DNA of 16,909 nt, from assembly GCA_031418455.1 (NCBI GenBank), contig JANOXJ010000285.1, positions 1 to 16,909 of the forward strand. The letters run 5' to 3'. Origin of the DNA: JANNVZ01 sp031418455. Its GTDB lineage: Bacteria > Bacteroidota > Bacteroidia > Flavobacteriales_D > Sanyastnellaceae. The number at the start of each line of letters is the position of its first letter. Within the stretch, counting starts at the first letter, position 1. A program made the translations under genes and the position numbers. Positions 1 through 8,165 of the stretch are shown here, one piece after another. The notes under the pieces are model-generated. The model was not told where the DNA came from, did not search any database, and saw nothing but the letters and a program-made list of their open reading frames with translations.

Positions 1-77
1 TTAATTACCATAAACATGATACCTAGCACAAATGCACTATACAGCAGTGCTAATTTCCATCCCCAATTCATTTTCAT
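1..77 (-). CDS. ccoH: CcoH/FixH, cbb3 oxidase assembly protein (5' end only)
   Basis: Only the first 25 codons lie in the window; the gene continues past the left edge. The peptide starts MKMNWGWKLALLYSAFVLG and is one amphipathic start followed by a hydrophobic segment (about residues 7-25), which fits the N-terminal membrane anchor of FixH-family proteins. Such proteins help assemble or stabilise the cbb3 oxidase. The ATG at 77 lies 4 bp after the ccoG stop codon, and a second in-frame ATG at 71 is a possible alternative start. The call depends on its place directly after ccoG in a complete cco cluster as much as on the short peptide. No catalytic residue can be judged from so little sequence. 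Confidence 0.7.
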   Translation of the reverse strand, partial: MKMNWGWKLALLYSAFVLGIMFMVI

Positions 78-81
78 GTCA

Positions 82-1488
82 TTATTGTTTTTTATGTGCC
101 GGTCCTAAAAAGGTTGTTTGTTCCTCGGTTATTTTTTCACCATGGCTCCATACCTCTATTTCCAATTTTTGTTTTTGCTCGTGAATATTTTGTGCCGGTT
201 GTAAAATAAAAAACTGCGTGTCTATCAAGCTATCGCCCTTTACCCACAAAGCAGTATCTCCTACTAACCTTATTTCCGCACCACCTGTTTCAATCACAAA
301 ATCCAATTTTAAATCGTTCACAGTTTTATTTATAATTTTCACATTATACAAGTTGCTTATACGTCCGTCCTTTTCAGTATAAAACATAGTGCCCTTTGCT
401 CTTACCACTGTTACATCCAAATCAGTTCGTGTTACAAGCAAAAAACTTTCCAATACCACCAATAGAAATAGCACTACGGTATATGCTATAATGCGTGGAG
501 TAATTTTTAATTTTTTGCCTGTTTCTATGCTAAACTCACTTGCATACCTGATTAAGCCTTTTGGCTTTTTTATTTCATCCATTATATGGTCGCAAGCATC
601 TATGCACGCAGTGCAGTTTACACACTCCAGCTGTGTACCATGCCTTATGTCTATGCCAGTAGGGCATACACGCACACAATCTCCACAGTCTATACAATCG
701 CCCTTTGGGGTATCATTAGCCTTACTTAATTTGCCGCGTGGTTCGCCTCTTTTATGGTCGTAGGCTACTACTATAGAATGCTTATCTAATAAAACACTTT
801 GCATTCTGCCATAGGGGCATACCACCAAGCACACTTGCTCTCTGAACCATGAAAAAATAAAAAAGAAAACACCAGAAAAAATAATCATTAAAATAAAACC
901 ACCCACATGTTGTGAGAATGGCTCGGTAACAATTTTATATAATTCATCTACACCTATTACATAGGCCAAAAAAGTATTGGCTACCAATACTGAAATTAAA
1001 AAGAAGATACTCGTTTTTAAACTCTTCTTCCATATTTTATTTCTATCCCATGGGCTTTTATTGAGTGCCTTTTGCTGCGTGGGATTGCCTTCTATAGCAT
1101 ATTCTATTCGCCTAAAAACCATTTCCATAAGCACAGTTTGTGGGCACACCCAACCACAAAACACCCTGCCATATACAACAGTGAATAATGCAATGAAAAC
1201 AATAAAAATAACCATGCCCAGCATGAAAATAAAAAAATCTTGCGGCCAAAAACGCACGCCAAAAAGAATAAACTTCCGTTGAACTATATTGAAAAGAAAA
1301 AGTGGTGAACCATTTATTTTGACAAATGGCAACGTAAAGAATACTACAAGATAAATCCAACTTGCAATAGCACGCGCATTGTAAAATTTGCCAGAAGGTT
1401 TTTTAGGAAAAAACCAAACACGATGCCCCTGCTTGTCAATATGACTAACGCTGTCTCTAAACGCCTCTTCCTGTGCAATGGTGCTCAT
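82..1488 (-). CDS. ccoG: CcoG/FixG/RdxA, polyferredoxin-type cbb3 assembly protein
   Basis: This 468-residue membrane iron-sulfur protein belongs to the CcoG (FixG, RdxA) family, proposed to reduce copper for delivery to the cbb3 oxidase. Several membrane segments are visible (about 41-56, 82-106, 160-178, 196-214, 333-352). Cysteine pairs typical of NapH-like proteins occur at C111/C115 (in GWVCP) and C220/C224 (in VVCPYGR). Two ferredoxin-type clusters follow at C265/C268/C271/C275 and C289/C292/C295/C299. The C-terminal ~110 residues after the last helix form the Ig-like domain usual for this family. The length is normal. It begins at an ATG 30 bp after the ccoP stop and ends 4 bp before ccoH, so it is almost certainly co-transcribed with the oxidase genes. 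No defect is seen. Confidence 0.95.
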   Translation of the reverse strand: MSTIAQEEAFRDSVSHIDKQGHRVWFFPKKPSGKFYNARAIASWIYLVVFFTLPFVKINGSPLFLFNIVQRKFILFGVRFWPQDFFIFMLGMVIFIVFIALFTVVYGRVFCGWVCPQTVLMEMVFRRIEYAIEGNPTQQKALNKSPWDRNKIWKKSLKTSIFFLISVLVANTFLAYVIGVDELYKIVTEPFSQHVGGFILMIIFSGVFFFIFSWFREQVCLVVCPYGRMQSVLLDKHSIVVAYDHKRGEPRGKLSKANDTPKGDCIDCGDCVRVCPTGIDIRHGTQLECVNCTACIDACDHIMDEIKKPKGLIRYASEFSIETGKKLKITPRIIAYTVVLFLLVVLESFLLVTRTDLDVTVVRAKGTMFYTEKDGRISNLYNVKIINKTVNDLKLDFVIETGGAEIRLVGDTALWVKGDSLIDTQFFILQPAQNIHEQKQKLEIEVWSHGEKITEEQTTFLGPAHKKQ

Positions 1489-1518
1489 GCTGCTTCTCTT
1501 TTGTTCAATAGTCTATTC

Positions 1519-2673
1519 CTACATAGCTGCTACCGCAGTCTTTAACGTATCTGTTTTGGCGTTAACCGAAGTGGTATCGGACACGCCCGCTGCAGCTGGC
1601 TCATATAAATTACCTTCTGCTGGTTTTTGGTTAGGCGGATTAGTGCCTTGCAACGACAGTACATAACTAACCACTTGCGCCATCATAGGAGGTGAAAGTT
1701 CCTGTTGCCAAGATTTCATTCCCTTTCCTTGCACTCCATATTTTACGGTTTTAAATAAATCTTTTACATCACCACCATGAATCCAAAACTTATCAGTAAA
1801 ATTGGGACCCACCAAACCTTCGCCTGCTTGTCCATGGCATACTGCGCAATATTGTATAAATATGGACTTGCCTGCACCCAATGCCGCGGCATCTGTTAGC
1901 ACCGCTGCATTACCTTCATCTACCAAGCTAGCTGATTTCAATTTGTATTCCGCCAGTTGCATTTCAGCTTCTTTCATTTGCGCCCTATACTCATTTTCCA
2001 TCACACTACCGTTACCACTTAGGTGATAATATCCCATGTACAACACAGCAAAAACAATAGTGAGATAAAAACCATATACCCACCAAGGCGGCAATGAATT
2101 ATCCAACTCATGTATACCATCATAGTTATGGTCGGTCATAACAGCTGCTTCAGACTCTATGGCAACAGACTTGTTTAATCTATCCCAGAAATAAGAGGTT
2201 TTTGTTTCGAAGACTTTAGAAGGTTGTTCTTCAACTTCCTTTTTCAAAAATGAACGAATAAGCGAAACATAATAGAGTACCACAAAAAGTTCGATAGCTA
2301 TAATAATTACCAAACCATTGATGGTACTATCGCCAAACCCTTGTTTGAGAAAACTGGCTGCCATGCTACTTTCAGCGGCTGACGCGGAATTTGAAACAAC
2401 ACTAAGAGTGATAAGAGCTAATAAAATCTTGGCTTGATTGCCAAAATTCTTTTTTTGTTTCAATGCATAATCACGCGCTACTGAAGATAGCACCTTGGCG
2501 AGCTGAAGTATAAATACAAGCAGCAAAACAGCTACTGCAAATAATGCGTAGAACACCGGTGACTGAAACACAGATGGTTTTGGAGCTTTTGCAACTCCCG
2601 TCATTTGTGGTGAAAGCGCAAACAGAGTAGCTGCACTTGTCATCATAAAACCAAATAGAAATATTCGTTTCAT
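1519..2673 (-). CDS. ccoP: CcoP, cytochrome c subunit of cbb3 oxidase (mono-heme form with long N-terminus)
   Basis: This 384-residue protein carries electrons to the catalytic subunit of the cbb3 oxidase. The CcoP signature with its LPPWW core is at about 189-198 and is followed by a membrane helix (about 198-217). One periplasmic cytochrome c domain has the heme motif CAVCH at C276/C279/H280 and a likely axial methionine at M319 (GKGMKSW). Proteobacterial CcoP normally has two CxxCH motifs; only one is present here, as known in Bacteroidota. Residues 1-140 add three further hydrophobic stretches (about 1-20, 38-60, 119-139, with a weaker one near 82-95) that classical CcoP lacks. These may derive from a signal-like segment or a fused small membrane subunit. 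The start ATG lies 15 bp after ccoQ. Confidence 0.93.
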   Translation of the reverse strand: MKRIFLFGFMMTSAATLFALSPQMTGVAKAPKPSVFQSPVFYALFAVAVLLLVFILQLAKVLSSVARDYALKQKKNFGNQAKILLALITLSVVSNSASAAESSMAASFLKQGFGDSTINGLVIIIAIELFVVLYYVSLIRSFLKKEVEEQPSKVFETKTSYFWDRLNKSVAIESEAAVMTDHNYDGIHELDNSLPPWWVYGFYLTIVFAVLYMGYYHLSGNGSVMENEYRAQMKEAEMQLAEYKLKSASLVDEGNAAVLTDAAALGAGKSIFIQYCAVCHGQAGEGLVGPNFTDKFWIHGGDVKDLFKTVKYGVQGKGMKSWQQELSPPMMAQVVSYVLSLQGTNPPNQKPAEGNLYEPAAAGVSDTTSVNAKTDTLKTAVAAM

Positions 2674-2688
2674 ATAGCAGAGTCTAAT

Positions 2689-2847
2689 TCAGTTGAGTGG
2701 TATATTTTTTAATTCTTCCATCGTTTGTTTGCTTTGTTTGAAAGTATAAATGCATACTAACAAAAAGATAGAAGTGAATATGAGCAGTGATATAAGTGGG
2801 TATACACTTACACCCGTTATGGATTCTAAATAATTTATAAATTTCAT
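2689..2847 (-). CDS. ccoQ: CcoQ-like small subunit of cbb3 oxidase
   Basis: This is a 52-residue single-span membrane protein. It starts MKFINYLESITGVSVYPLIS, has a hydrophobic helix at about 13-35 and ends in a charged cytoplasmic tail (KQSKQTMEELKN). Size, topology and place between ccoNO and ccoP match CcoQ, a small subunit thought to stabilise the assembled oxidase. The start codon overlaps the ccoNO stop in an ATGA junction (2847-2844), which implies translational coupling. The gene ends 15 bp before ccoP. A longer frame, 2684-2872, overlaps it out of phase but encodes a Cys/His-scattered peptide with no membrane span, so it is not the real gene. CcoQ sequences diverge quickly, so the call relies on position and topology. 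Confidence 0.82.
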   Translation of the reverse strand: MKFINYLESITGVSVYPLISLLIFTSIFLLVCIYTFKQSKQTMEELKNIPLN

Positions 2848-5018
2848 TTTGTGCTTGATTGATTATTAGCAACAGGCGCCACTTCCAGGTCTCTGCCTAG
2901 TTTTTGTAAATAAGCTATAAGCGCAATTATTTCCTGATTTGGTTGCAAGCCATTTTCACCTAACAACAATTGGCTCTCTTGCGATTTCAAATCATCGTAA
3001 ATAATTTGTGCTTGCTTTTGCAAATCGGCTACTGCTATTTGGTCGTAGCCTTCCGAATAGGGCACTCCTAATTTTTGCATAGCTCTAATCTTGGCCGGTA
3101 TTAAATCTATATCAATAGTATCTGTATGCAACCAAGGATAACGAGGCATAATAGAAGAAGGCGACATAGAAGTAGGGTCGGCCATGTGGTTATAATGCCA
3201 TGCATTGCCCTTCTTATTGTTGCCAGCGCCTTCGCGGGCTAAATCAGGCCCTGTGCGCTTACTACCCCATTGGAAAGGATGGTCGTAAATAAACTCGCCT
3301 GCCTTGCTGTACTCTCCGTATCGCTCTGTTTCTGCTCTAAAAGGACGAATCATTTGAGAATGGCATGTATAACATCCTTCTCTTACATAAATATCCCGAC
3401 CTTCCAATTCAAGCGGTGTGTATGGCTTTACAGAAGCAATGGTTGGTATATTGCTTTTGATTAAGAAGGTAGGCACCATTTCTATAACACCACCTATAAG
3501 CACAGCTACCAATGAAAGCACCAGCATTTGAACAGGTCTTCTTTCAATCCATCTGTGCCAATGCTCTGAGCCATGTATTGCATAATTCTTAGCAAGTGCT
3601 GGTGCCTCGGCTTCTTCATTAGCAAGAAAGTTGCCCTGCTTTATTGTTTTCCGAATATTCACAATCATAAATACCACACCTATCACATAGAGTAGGCCAC
3701 CTAAGGAGCGCAGTGCATAGAAACCCTGCATACCATTTACCATATCTAAAAACTGATATTGCAAACGGCCATCTTCGGTAAACTGAGTGAGCATTTCATT
3801 GTGCCTCCAACCTGCCCAATACATAGGCACTGCATAAAGTATAATGCCTAATGTACCTATCCAAAAATGCCAGTTGGCCAGTTTTTTAGAATAAAGATTA
3901 GTGCGCCACATGCGTGGTATAAGCCAATACAATACACCGAATGTGAGGAAACCATTCCACCCTAAAGCACCTACGTGCACGTGTGCCACTATCCAATCAG
4001 TATAGTGTGCAATAGCGCTTACATTTTTAAGCGATAGCATGGGCCCTTCGAAAGTGGCCATGCCATAAGCTGTAACAGCCACTACCATAAACTTTAGCAC
4101 CACATCCTCGCGCACACGATCCCATGCACCGCGTAGTGTAAGCAAACCATTTATCATACCGCCCCATGATGGTGCTATGAGCATAACACTGAACACTGTA
4201 CCAAGCGACTGTGCCCAATCTGGCAATGAAGTATACAGCAAGTGGTGTGGGCCTGCCCATATATATAAAAATATTAAAGCCCAAAAGTGAATGATAGAAA
4301 GACGGTAAGAATACACAGGTCGGTTAGCAGCCTTTGGAATAAAATAGTACATTAAACCCAAGTAGGGTGTAGTAAGGAAAAATGCCACGGCATTGTGTCC
4401 ATACCACCATTGCACCAATGCATCTTGCACACCTGCATACCAGGAATAGCTCTTAAATAAACTAACAGGCATTTCAAAACTATTTACTATATGCAGCATA
4501 GCTACAGTAACCCATGTAGCTATGTAAAACCAAATAGCCACATACAAGTGACGCTCTCTTCTTTGCAAAATGGTCATAAACATATTTAGACCAAATACAA
4601 CCCATACCAGTGTGATAGCAATATCAATAGGCCACTCCAACTCTGCATACTCTTTGCCCGTAGTAAAACCACTTAAAAGCGTAACTGCAGCAGCTACAAT
4701 AATGCCCTGCCAACCCCAAAAGTGTATGGCCGATAATTTATCGCTCCACATGCGCGCTTTGCACAAACGCTGCAACGAATAATACACCCCCATAAAAATA
4801 CCATTGCCCACAAATGCGAAAATGACAGCGTTGGTATGCAAAGGTCTAGTGCGGCCAAAGGTGGTTTGGGGCAAATCAAAATTGAGCGATGGAAATACCA
4901 GTTGCAATGAAACAAGCAAGCCTGCCAACATGCCCACCAGTGCCCAAAGTGCAGTAGCAAATGCAAACTGCTTAACTATTTTGTTGTCGTAAGAAAAACG
5001 TTCTAAATTATTACTCAT
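2844..5018 (-). CDS. ccoNO: CcoNO, fused catalytic and mono-heme c subunits of cytochrome cbb3 oxidase
   Basis: This 724-residue fusion forms the core of the oxygen-reducing cbb3 enzyme. Residues 1 to about 460 are CcoN, a 12-helix heme-copper oxidase. Candidate ligands are H61 and H348 for the low-spin heme b, H346 for heme b3, and H208, H258 and H259 for CuB. Y252 lies six residues before H258, the spacing of the helix VII tyrosine that is cross-linked to the first CuB histidine in cbb3 enzymes. Residues from about 490 form CcoO: one membrane anchor (about 496-516), the heme c motif CYTCH at C549/C552/H553, and a likely axial Met at M624 (IMPRYPW). Separate ccoN and ccoO genes are usual in Proteobacteria; the fusion is known from Bacteroidota. 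It starts 3 bp after ccoS and overlaps ccoQ by 4 bp. All expected metal ligands are intact. Confidence 0.96.
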   Translation of the reverse strand: MSNNLERFSYDNKIVKQFAFATALWALVGMLAGLLVSLQLVFPSLNFDLPQTTFGRTRPLHTNAVIFAFVGNGIFMGVYYSLQRLCKARMWSDKLSAIHFWGWQGIIVAAAVTLLSGFTTGKEYAELEWPIDIAITLVWVVFGLNMFMTILQRRERHLYVAIWFYIATWVTVAMLHIVNSFEMPVSLFKSYSWYAGVQDALVQWWYGHNAVAFFLTTPYLGLMYYFIPKAANRPVYSYRLSIIHFWALIFLYIWAGPHHLLYTSLPDWAQSLGTVFSVMLIAPSWGGMINGLLTLRGAWDRVREDVVLKFMVVAVTAYGMATFEGPMLSLKNVSAIAHYTDWIVAHVHVGALGWNGFLTFGVLYWLIPRMWRTNLYSKKLANWHFWIGTLGIILYAVPMYWAGWRHNEMLTQFTEDGRLQYQFLDMVNGMQGFYALRSLGGLLYVIGVVFMIVNIRKTIKQGNFLANEEAEAPALAKNYAIHGSEHWHRWIERRPVQMLVLSLVAVLIGGVIEMVPTFLIKSNIPTIASVKPYTPLELEGRDIYVREGCYTCHSQMIRPFRAETERYGEYSKAGEFIYDHPFQWGSKRTGPDLAREGAGNNKKGNAWHYNHMADPTSMSPSSIMPRYPWLHTDTIDIDLIPAKIRAMQKLGVPYSEGYDQIAVADLQKQAQIIYDDLKSQESQLLLGENGLQPNQEIIALIAYLQKLGRDLEVAPVANNQSSTK

Positions 5019-5021
5019 AAA

Positions 5022-5198
5022 TTAAGATTTCTCGTTATTAGATTTTTCTTCTTCCTGCACAGTATCGTCCAGCAACATTCTTATAGAAGGTGTGTAGCTA
5101 TCATCAAACTGTCCATTTTTAGCAGATAATAAAAACGCTACCAAAAACGCTCCTGCTATGGGTATGCTTACTCCTAATAAAAGATAAATAGCACTCAT
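5022..5198 (-). CDS. ccoS: CcoS, small cbb3 oxidase maturation protein
   Basis: This 58-residue protein starts MSAIYLLLGVSIPIAGAFLV and has one membrane helix at about 4-25. The helix is followed by the family motif GQFDDSYTPSIRML (about 29-42), where the FDD core and the downstream P are the CcoS hallmark. The tail is acidic and charged. CcoS is needed for insertion of heme b and CuB cofactors into CcoN. It ends 3 bp before the ccoNO start, so the two are surely co-transcribed. The upstream side has a 109-bp spacer to ccoI, the largest gap inside the cluster. The length is typical, and the ATG at 5198 is the only sensible start. Confidence 0.93.
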   Translation of the reverse strand: MSAIYLLLGVSIPIAGAFLVAFLLSAKNGQFDDSYTPSIRMLLDDTVQEEEKSNNEKS

Positions 5199-5307
5199 GG
5201 ATATTGGTAGGTTGAGGGGTTAATTTTCAACGGCCCAAAAGAAGATTTGCGGTCGCGAATTGCGCATGACCCTCCTTAGCAGCACCTATGACTTTAATCA
5301 TATTCCA
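5199..5307 (-). other. ccoI-ccoS spacer with a strong AAGGAGG and two tiny ORFs
   Basis: The 109-bp spacer is the only sizeable gap in the cco operon. On the minus strand it holds AAGGAGG (5277-5271) 3 nt before an ATG at 5267, opening a 15-codon frame (5267-5220, MRNSRPQIFFWAVEN). An overlapping 24-codon frame runs 5301-5227. Neither resembles a known protein. A short inverted repeat, GTTGA at 5211-5215 and TCAAC at 5227-5231, lies just before ccoS. I cannot say whether the spacer is a leader, a processing site or a remnant. Confidence 0.3.
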
Positions 5308-7716
5308 CTACCGAGCGAGCCCCAATATGCGACCAGCCAATGCGCTAGCCACTGTAGTAAACAGAATAATACTTATGCTGCTCAACGGCATAAGAATAGC
5401 CGCCACTACCGGAGAAAGAGTGCCACTAACTGCAAATGAAAGGCCCACAATGTTGTAACACAACGACAGCACAAAACTTGCTTTAATAATGAATTGGGCC
5501 TTAGTAGCCAAACGAACCAGGTTTGGAAATTTGCTAAAAACAGCGCCAGTAATAATAGCATCGCAGGCGGGCGAAAAATTATTGACATCATCTGAAATAG
5601 AAATACCAACGTGGCTTTTCATAAGCGCCCCTGAATCATTTAGTCCATCTCCCACCATCATTACCACTTCTCCTTCATCCTTTAATTTTTCTATATAACT
5701 GGTTTTGGAGTCGGGCGACTGATGAAAAAACATAGGAACTTTTTGGCCTACAATGCTCTGCAGATTGGACATTTGTCCATCGTTGTCACCACTTAGAATA
5801 CTCAACTTATATTTCTTACTGAGCACATTAAATACATCAGCCAAATTTTTTCTGTACTCCTTGTTAAAGGAAAAATAACCTAACACTTTGTCATCAAAGC
5901 GTATAAAAACAGCAGCACCTTGTGCATCATGTTCCTGCTGCGATGCCTGCACAAAATCTGAAGCGCCTATAGTAATTATTTTACCATTGCACTTAGCCTT
6001 GAGGCCTTTGCCGGGTATTTCTGTAAAGTCGTCCACTACCCACGCGTTGCAAAAACTCAGTTTTTCTGCTAAGGCCTTACTGAGAGGATGGTTGCTTTGT
6101 TTGCACATCGAATAAATTAATGCTAGCTCCTGTTCGCGCAGCTCGCTTCCATGAAAATGTACGGACAGCACATGATTTGTTATAGTGCCCGTTTTATCAA
6201 AAACCAAATGAGTAGCTCTGGCCATTGTTTCTATTACACCAGCATTTTTCAAGAATACACCTGCCTTAGCATATTGCATCATTATGGCTCCGTTGGTAAA
6301 TGTGTAAGAAAGCAGCAAAGCGCAGGGGCAAGCAACAATAAGCACCGTGGTAAGGGCATTCCAGCCACGTGCTGGGTCAGTAGGTAACCAATAAATAAAT
6401 GCAGATATTGAAATAAGTAACAACACCACCGTAAAGTGCTTTGCAAGTTTTTGAACAAAAGTTTCTCTGTTGATTTTCTCCTTACTGAAACTCTCGTTGT
6501 TCCATAAATTAGTAAGATAACTGTGCGACACATCCTTAAGCACCTCGCATTCTATAGCCGCACCAGATTGTTTGCCTCCTGCATATATTATTTCTCCCTT
6601 TCTGATTTTTACAGGGTCAGACTCACCAGTAACAAAACTATAGTCTATAAAAGCCTCGTGGTTCAGGCATTTGCTATCGGCTGGCACTAACTCCTGCGAC
6701 CGCACTATAAGCACATCGCCTATTTTCAACTTAGGCAATGGTATTGACTGTGGCTGACCCGAAGTAGTTTTTATAGTTACAGCTATTGGAAAAAAACTTT
6801 TGTAGTTGCGGTTAAAATTCAAATATGTATGTGTGCGCTCCTGAAAAAAACGGCCTATCAGCATAAAAAATATGATACCTGACATAGAGTCTAAATAACC
6901 ACTTCCGGTATTAGAAATAATTTCATATACACTGCGTGAAAAAGTGAGCGCAATGGAAAGCGATAGGCCAAAATCTATATTAAGAGTTTTTGCTTTTATT
7001 CCTCGCCAGGCGGATACAAAAAAATCGCTCGCTGCATACGTTACCGTTGGTAATGATAAAAAAAGAATGATAAAAGAAAAGCTTCGTTGCAATTGTTCAC
7101 CTCCTTCATTGGCAATGTGGAAATACTCAGGTAAACTAAGCATCATAATGTTAGCAAAACAAAAGCCTGCTACAGCTAACTGATATATTCTGTGCCGGTG
7201 TGGTGCAGCCAATTCCGGCTCATGGATACTCTGTAGATTCAACAAAGGTTCATAACCCAAAGTGGTAAGCAATTCCACCACTTTTCTTATAGATGTTAGC
7301 TCAGGATAAAAATGTATGGTTATTTCTCTTTTTAAAAAATCTGTTCTGGAAAGTAAAACACCCTTGTCGAGCTTATACAAATTCTCGAGCAGCCAAACGC
7401 ACGAACTACAGTGCATTTGAGGTAAATTGAAAATTGCGATGGCCAGTTTACCATCATTGAATTTTAAGATTTTATCGGATGTATCCTTATCGTCTAAAAA
7501 TGCAAATCTCCCCTGAAAATTTTTCAGTTTCGGACTTATGTGCGCTTTTTCTTCCAGAGAATAATAGTTGCACAGATTACTTTCTTTAAGTAAATCAAAC
7601 ACAGCTAAACAACCATGACAACAAAAATCTTTATTGTCACTGTGTACTACACCATCTGCGCAAGCATCGCCACAGTGGTAGCATTTAGTTTGATTTTCTA
7701 TTGGAAAAGGCTTCAA
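5308..7716 (-). CDS. ccoI: CcoI/FixI-type copper-exporting P1B ATPase
   Basis: This 802-residue P-type ATPase moves Cu(I) across the inner membrane for the CuB centre of the cbb3 oxidase. The N-terminus has a cysteine-rich metal site (C12, C15, C19, C32, C33, C36) typical of CcoI/FixI, then a heavy-metal-associated domain with MHCSSC at 101-106. Six to eight membrane helices follow. Catalytic motifs are in order: TGES at 363-366, the copper-transport motif CPC at 463-465, the phosphorylation site DKTGT with D507, an HP pair at 543-544, and GDGLND at 689-694. The reading frame opens after a stop at 7726-7728, and no ATG precedes the cysteine cluster. The start must therefore be the TTG at 7716, 16 bp after the hypothetical gene. 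No frameshift or lost residue is seen. Confidence 0.94.
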   Translation of the reverse strand: MKPFPIENQTKCYHCGDACADGVVHSDNKDFCCHGCLAVFDLLKESNLCNYYSLEEKAHISPKLKNFQGRFAFLDDKDTSDKILKFNDGKLAIAIFNLPQMHCSSCVWLLENLYKLDKGVLLSRTDFLKREITIHFYPELTSIRKVVELLTTLGYEPLLNLQSIHEPELAAPHRHRIYQLAVAGFCFANIMMLSLPEYFHIANEGGEQLQRSFSFIILFLSLPTVTYAASDFFVSAWRGIKAKTLNIDFGLSLSIALTFSRSVYEIISNTGSGYLDSMSGIIFFMLIGRFFQERTHTYLNFNRNYKSFFPIAVTIKTTSGQPQSIPLPKLKIGDVLIVRSQELVPADSKCLNHEAFIDYSFVTGESDPVKIRKGEIIYAGGKQSGAAIECEVLKDVSHSYLTNLWNNESFSKEKINRETFVQKLAKHFTVVLLLISISAFIYWLPTDPARGWNALTTVLIVACPCALLLSYTFTNGAIMMQYAKAGVFLKNAGVIETMARATHLVFDKTGTITNHVLSVHFHGSELREQELALIYSMCKQSNHPLSKALAEKLSFCNAWVVDDFTEIPGKGLKAKCNGKIITIGASDFVQASQQEHDAQGAAVFIRFDDKVLGYFSFNKEYRKNLADVFNVLSKKYKLSILSGDNDGQMSNLQSIVGQKVPMFFHQSPDSKTSYIEKLKDEGEVVMMVGDGLNDSGALMKSHVGISISDDVNNFSPACDAIITGAVFSKFPNLVRLATKAQFIIKASFVLSLCYNIVGLSFAVSGTLSPVVAAILMPLSSISIILFTTVASALAGRILGLAR

Positions 7717-7732
7717 TTTAAAGTGCTAAAAA

Positions 7733-8143
7733 TTATTCTTGCTCATGGTAGTCAGCAGGCTCATCGGCCTCAGGTCCATAACCCTCTGACAATTCTCTTC
7801 CCTGTTCATTTTGCACACCCAATGTCCAACTATCTGTGGCGGTGGTTATGAGCCAAAGTTTGCCCGATTTTCGAAATACCTGTAAATGCAAGCCGTATTC
7901 ATTTTCAAACAACTGCTCAAGTTGAGCCACTGTCATATCATTAGAAAGGACCACAGTACCAGACTTGTGAACCTTGCGGCAATCACCAATTTTTTCGCCA
8001 CCCTTGTGCAATTCTTTTTTAATATTCTTTATACCTTCAGGAAATGGATGCGAGAGAAACTCTAATCTCAAATATGGAAACTCATATGAAAAATCTTTTT
8101 GCAAATCTCCAATTGTTCTTTTGTCGTCTATGATTAGTTCCAT
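7733..8143 (-). CDS. Conserved hypothetical protein in the cbb3 operon
   Basis: I cannot assign a function. The 136-residue product starts MELIIDDKRTIGDLQKDF and looks soluble: no signal peptide or membrane segment. It alternates short beta-like and helical segments and carries GDCRKVHKSG (about 53-62), a TVAQLEQLFENEYGL helix and a VFRKSGKLWLITT strand. The end is acidic and low in complexity. From memory, similar short proteins with this TVxxLExxFxxxYGLxVQVFRKSG pattern occur in other Bacteroidota, often near stress or redox genes; that is unverified. The frame is open to another ATG at 8176, which would overlap the stress gene by 11 bp. I prefer the ATG at 8143 because AGAAAGGA lies just before it and because the protein then starts at the conserved-looking MELIIDD. 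It ends 16 bp before ccoI. Confidence 0.78.
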   Translation of the reverse strand: MELIIDDKRTIGDLQKDFSYEFPYLRLEFLSHPFPEGIKNIKKELHKGGEKIGDCRKVHKSGTVVLSNDMTVAQLEQLFENEYGLHLQVFRKSGKLWLITTATDSWTLGVQNEQGRELSEGYGPEADEPADYHEQE

Positions 8144-8165
8144 GTTCCTTTCTAATGTAGTTGAA

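Noticed and set aside
389..763. 124-codon plus-strand ORF
   Set aside because: Antisense shadow of ccoG; composition and lack of motifs do not support a gene.
2684..2872. 62-codon minus-strand ORF covering the ccoQ position
   Set aside because: It is out of phase with ccoQ, overlaps the end of ccoNO, and its peptide lacks a membrane span. The frame 2689-2847 gives a clear CcoQ-like protein.
5211..5231. GTTGA/TCAAC inverted repeat upstream of ccoS as an FNR site or terminator
   Set aside because: The arms are 11 bp apart, which does not fit the TTGAT-N4-ATCAA spacing, and a 5-bp stem without a T-tract is too weak for a terminator.
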